NCBI RefSeq assembly: GCF_003576645.1
Contig: NC_044924.1
Span: 27,297,983-27,361,982 of the forward strand
Source: Ipomoea triloba
Lineage: Eukaryota; Streptophyta; Magnoliopsida; Solanales; Convolvulaceae
Reading direction: 5' to 3'
DNA length: 64,000 nt
The translations under genes were made by a program, and so were the position numbers. The notes beneath the pieces are model-generated. The model was not told where the DNA came from and searched no databases. It saw only the letters and a program-made list of their open reading frames with translations. Positions 60,640 through 64,000 of the stretch are shown piece after piece (within the stretch, counting starts at the first letter, position 1; each line of letters begins with the position of its first letter).

Positions 60640-62955
60640 TTGAAGCTTATGATGTAGAAGTGTTAGACTCTGTAGTAATAAATAAAATTAAAAATATCGG
60701 ACTCCAATACATGTTGTTAACGCTGTGTGCAATCCATTGGTGAACAACGAATGGCTGTGGGATCTTTTCATATGAGATGCCCATAATCTGGCTTATGTAC
60801 TGAGATAACTGTGCCATTTCCCCGTCTTCCTGTTCTGGCTCGGTTGTTTGTGGTCGTCCCATCTTGGTCGGTGCGCCGAAGGGTGGGCCGCACATGTTCT
60901 TTTTCCCCTATCATGGATACCAATAATTTTCTGGGTGAAAAAAATGAATTAGAATTATTTTTGGGCCTTTTGACAGTAGTGGTCTGCTGCGTGCATAAGC
61001 TTAATGGTCAGTGTGCACTCAAACATAATTTAGGAGTTCAATACCTTTGCAAGAGTCTGGAGTATTTCGGCATTGTTTGGAGCAATCGTGGTGTTTTCCT
61101 TGGCACACACATCTTCCATTTCTACTTCTACGACAGGTGGAACCTAATGATGCCCGACTTCATCCATATAATATCATCATTTGCCTGGTGCAACAATGTA
61201 GAGGTTATACCTACAATCGAGAGGTTGGAGGTTCGATCCTCAAACCCCTGGGTTTGAGCTGGTCAGCTATGGGTAACCTAAGCTGGTTTACCTCCTTGTG
61301 GTCTTTTGCCGGCTAGGGTCACAGGACGAGGAGAAAACCTCGTTAAAAGAACAATGTAGAGTTTATAGCTTTTCTGTCTCCAAATATCCTGTTTAAGACA
61401 CTAATTAAATACTAACTGTTTTTTACCTTTCCTGCCATGTATTCCCAAGCAATATTGCCAATGTTTGATCACATCTCATTGTTCTCCGCCTGTGTGAATC
61501 TAAGACTGAAACTAGGCATTTCAGCCCATTGTGCCCTCAGATGTGCTGTTCTTTCTACATCCTCAACTACCCGCATGTTGTCGGGGTTTGCCCAGAATTC
61601 GTCTTCGTGTTGGCTGTCGGTTGGTCCCTTGCTTTCTGGAGCATTGCCCTCATTTCTTATATTCGCTCCCATCACTCCCACAAGTTTCTTGGTTGCTTGC
61701 CGGATTTCCCGTAGGGATTCCTTCCTTGATAGTCCCTTCAACGGTCTCCTCAATTAAAGTCTCAAGGTCCACTAAGATGCTCTTGAAGGATGACATTTTA
61801 GCAGACACTCAAACTTCATAAGCCTGCAAAAAAATTTTTTTGGGGGGCATCAATTTGCACTGTGTTAGGTACCAATGTGCATGCGTCTTCACCTGTGTGC
61901 AACTCAGTATGTATCTGTGTGCACTTCAGGACAGTTACTGGATCCTCAAGTTTTTCATAAATAACTAAGTATATTTGAGCTAACCTTTTCCTCATTGTGT
62001 GGTTGCGTTGCATCCGTGTCTCCTGGTAACAATGCTCCCAAACCAAATCCTCCTAACCTGATTTCTGCAAATGCCCTATCTCTCATTATCCTACATGTCC
62101 ATCCTCGAATTCTTGCCGTCGAACTTTACACGGTCCATATATAGCACCTGCATAAATTCCATCCACACAAAAAACTTAGCCATTCTGGGTTCTCGTAATA
62201 GGCAATTGTAAATCTATTTATAATCGTAGCATGCTTACCGTTAGAAGCAAAATCTTTTGTGTTGCCCATTTCTCGTGTGTCTCCACGAGGTTAGTTAGTA
62301 GGTATTTGCACCAATTCAGATTTGGGGATTTGGGTCACATCGTCCAGATCGTTAACAAATAGCTGGTGGCAATAACCATTCAGCATTGAGCATTTGAGCG
62401 GATTAATGTAGTGACCACCAATACCGTGAAATGACGCTTTAAAATATTACACCCTTCTAGGTATTCCCCCAACATGTTTGGGACCATCACTGTTCAAATA
62501 GGGTCCTTGTTACGTTGTTGGGTCTCGGTTTGTCACTTAAACTTCTCCCCGGGCAGCCCAAACACTGCGTGCACCTCATTTTCCCAAATCTGGATCGGAG
62601 GATCTTATCATTCTCCAATTTAATTGTCATTGTTGTTGAGTCGAAGTTCATAAGCAACGGACGCCCTAACCGCTTTGGTGTCTCAATAACTTGAAGGTTG
62701 AGGACCTCTTGGAAGCCTATGGCTGCAACTCTATTCCGCTACCAGGCATTCAAGTTGGTTATAGCATCTAAGCAGTGGCTTGCCGGTTACCCGAGTTTTC
62801 ATGCTTGGAAATCTGTCCTTCTCTTCCTCCGTTAACTCGTACTCGGGGCATCCCATGTCGGGTCAGCTTGTAAGGGTTGTAAGAATGCTCGTGGGGTTAA
62901 CAAAATCGTCATCATCTCCCGCGATTGTCGATTGTTGGTTTGGGGGTTGGGACAT
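60640..62955 (-). pseudogene. Ulp1-class (MULE-associated) transposon gene remnant 3
   Basis: From ATG at 62955 the minus strand reads MSQPPNQQSTIAGDDDDF, later EYELTEEEKDRFPSMKTRV, LQVIETPKRLGRPLLMNFDS, then HYINPLKCSMLNGYCHQLF and LDDVTQIP, a frameshift, and NLNWCKYLLTNLVETHEKW. The last two blocks mirror LDDVETIPHLNWCRFIL near 15.1 kb, which ties the two remnants to one family. Further on, 61753-61469 encodes a charged linker ending WAEMPSFSLRFTQAENNEM. 60895-60650 gives QLSQYISQIMGISYEKI. Several frameshifts and stops break it and no catalytic protease motif was found. A SINE-like piece interrupts it at 61209-61349. Confidence 0.55.
61209..61349 (+). mobile_element. SINE-like insertion
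   Basis: A 141-bp segment is flanked by AACAATGTAGAGGTTAT (61192-61208) and AACAATGTAGAGTTTAT (61350-61366), a 17-bp duplication with one mismatch. Inside, GGTTCGATCCT (61230-61240) fits a polymerase III B box of tRNA-derived SINEs. An A box was not confidently placed and the tail is short (TTAAAAG). Confidence 0.5.
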
Positions 62956-63615
62956 CTGGCGTTTGTTACCTGTGCAGTAAAAATGAATTTGCAAATCAGT
63001 AATAATTCAATTTTGCATTAAGTACCGCCGTTGCATGTTTCCCGAAACAAAATCACACACTGAGTAAACAGGTTATGTATATTGTATCTAACATGCACAT
63101 ACTTCCATTAATTGGTGCACAGGGTGTCTAAATTAGTACACAACACACTGACTAAACACCATATGTATACTGTGTCTAACATGCACATACAGTGCACATG
63201 GTGTGTACATTAGAATTTGCATGTGATGCTTATAATTTATAAAATCCCATTGGAATTACATTACATTACAACCAAATCAAAGAGTTAAAATAATAATTAT
63301 AAAAATACCAAAGAAGACCGACATCCCACCTACCAAACAATTCTATAAATTGAGCTCTATCTCAAAACCCATTATACTGTTTTCACACATCAAACAATTC
63401 TATAAATTCAGTGCATGGTTTCATTCTCAGAATTTAATTTCTATACCTTGAGTTCTGGAATGAGCAATCCCACTCCCAGGAATCCCAATCCCACTCCTGC
63501 TAAAACCCAATCTACACATCCACAAGTACACACTACATTTACATTTCTGGGTAGAAACTAATTTAATTTAATTTGTTTGCTTTTAATTTCCTCATATGAT
63601 ACTATATATGTAGCC
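62956..63615. other. Upstream DNA of remnant 3
   Basis: A degenerate tandem duplication of about 90 bp ends each time in CTAACATGCACATAC (63056-63110 and 63146-63195). AT-rich DNA follows. TGAGCAATCCCACTCCCAGG at 63461 resembles ends of plant miniature elements. Confidence 0.45.
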
Positions 63616-63648
63616 ATGAATTCTGATGATGAGGAGATAGAGGTCGAT
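63616..63648 (+). CDS. Possible first exon of a plus-strand gene
   Basis: ATG at 63616 reads MNSDDEEIEVD and is followed at once by GTGAGT, a strong donor. Eleven acidic codons are too few to identify anything, and no following exon lies within the window. Confidence 0.15.
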
Positions 63649-63782
63649 GTGAGTGCTGCCAGATTTCTCAGTCTAAGATTTCTATAATGCTATCAAAATC
63701 AAATGTTTTTCTACTTCTCTGATAATCTATCTTTGTTTAATCATATCGGTCTTAATTACTTGCATCATTCCTACTAACAATG

Positions 63783-63970
63783 ATTGCCTAAGTTTTAATC
63801 AACACTAATCATGAAGTAAAAGTATAAGCATTGAGCATATATGTAAAAAGTAACCTAAAATGAATAAAGCTAAAATGAATAATTTTTGCTATAATAGAAA
63901 TAATTGCCTAAGTTTTAATCAACACTAATCATGAAGTAAAAGTATAAGCATTGAGCATGTATGTAAAAAG
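63783..63970. repeat. Tandem duplication, 120-bp period
   Basis: ATTGCCTAAGTTTTAATCAA with the next 48 bp (to ATGTAAAAAG) occurs at 63783-63850 and 63903-63970 with one difference (AGCATATATG against AGCATGTATG). The window ends in poly-T. Confidence 0.9.
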
Positions 63971-64000
63971 CATTGCGCCTAGGTTTTTTTTTTTTTTTTT

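Noticed and set aside
61225..61245. A tRNA gene suggested by GGTTCGATCC
   Set aside because: No cloverleaf, anticodon arm or acceptor stem could be built; the segment fits a SINE-like insert better.
61437..61821. Plus-strand frames of 106 and 96 aa
   Set aside because: They are antisense to the charged linker of Ulp1-class remnant 3, whose minus frame has better coding character.

Overview
The window is nuclear DNA of a plant, almost certainly a eudicot. The evidence is AT-rich DNA, GT-AG introns, plant-type LINE, MULE/Ulp1, CACTA and LTR-retrotransposon remnants, and a tandem cluster of sieve element occlusion (SEO, phloem P-protein) genes. The species cannot be named from the sequence alone. 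Gene density is very low and most of the window is repeats.

Layout. 1-13122 is a satellite array with a monomer of about 157 bp, with higher-order duplication, a 275-N gap (5617-5891) and a homogeneous 315-bp dimer block (9220-11120). 13123-14700 is a decayed LINE reverse transcriptase (minus strand). 14776-21060 holds remnants of two transposon genes of the plant Ulp1-protease (MULE-associated) class, one of them folded into a large inverted repeat. 21193-22560 is a cluster of palindromic miniature elements. 22735-31322 is LTR-retrotransposon noncoding DNA (two direct repeats of about 1.2 kb), a CACTA end, unassigned exon-like pieces and a segment rich in hairpins.

31322-60600 is the biological core: a tandem SEO array, all on the minus strand. 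Read from right to left it comprises copy C (58735-55223, one nonsense codon), fragment F (54567-53978), copy B (51576-46904, several lesions and a retroposon), copy A (44688-40045, intact, seven coding exons, 723 aa), fragment E (34985-34240) and truncated copy D (32139-31322). Duplicated flanking DNA (38880-39400 and 60020-60500) brackets the A-B-C units, and the repeats share a TATA-containing promoter. Only copy A looks able to make a full P-protein; the rest shows decay by nonsense codons, unequal recombination, a splice-donor change and transposon insertion.

60640-62955 is a third decayed Ulp1-class transposon gene carrying a SINE-like insert. The right edge has a weak plus-strand first-exon candidate and a 120-bp tandem duplication. 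A 963-N gap lies at 37419-38381.

The most notable items are: a family of four miniature elements with 9-bp target duplications, one only 55 bp long; an 879-bp near-complete palindrome; three tandem stem-loop modules with compensatory base-pair changes in retrotransposon noncoding DNA; an in-frame phase 0-0 acidic cassette exon inside SEO copy B; loss of an intron in copy A; and a nonsense mutation shared by copy C and fragment F.
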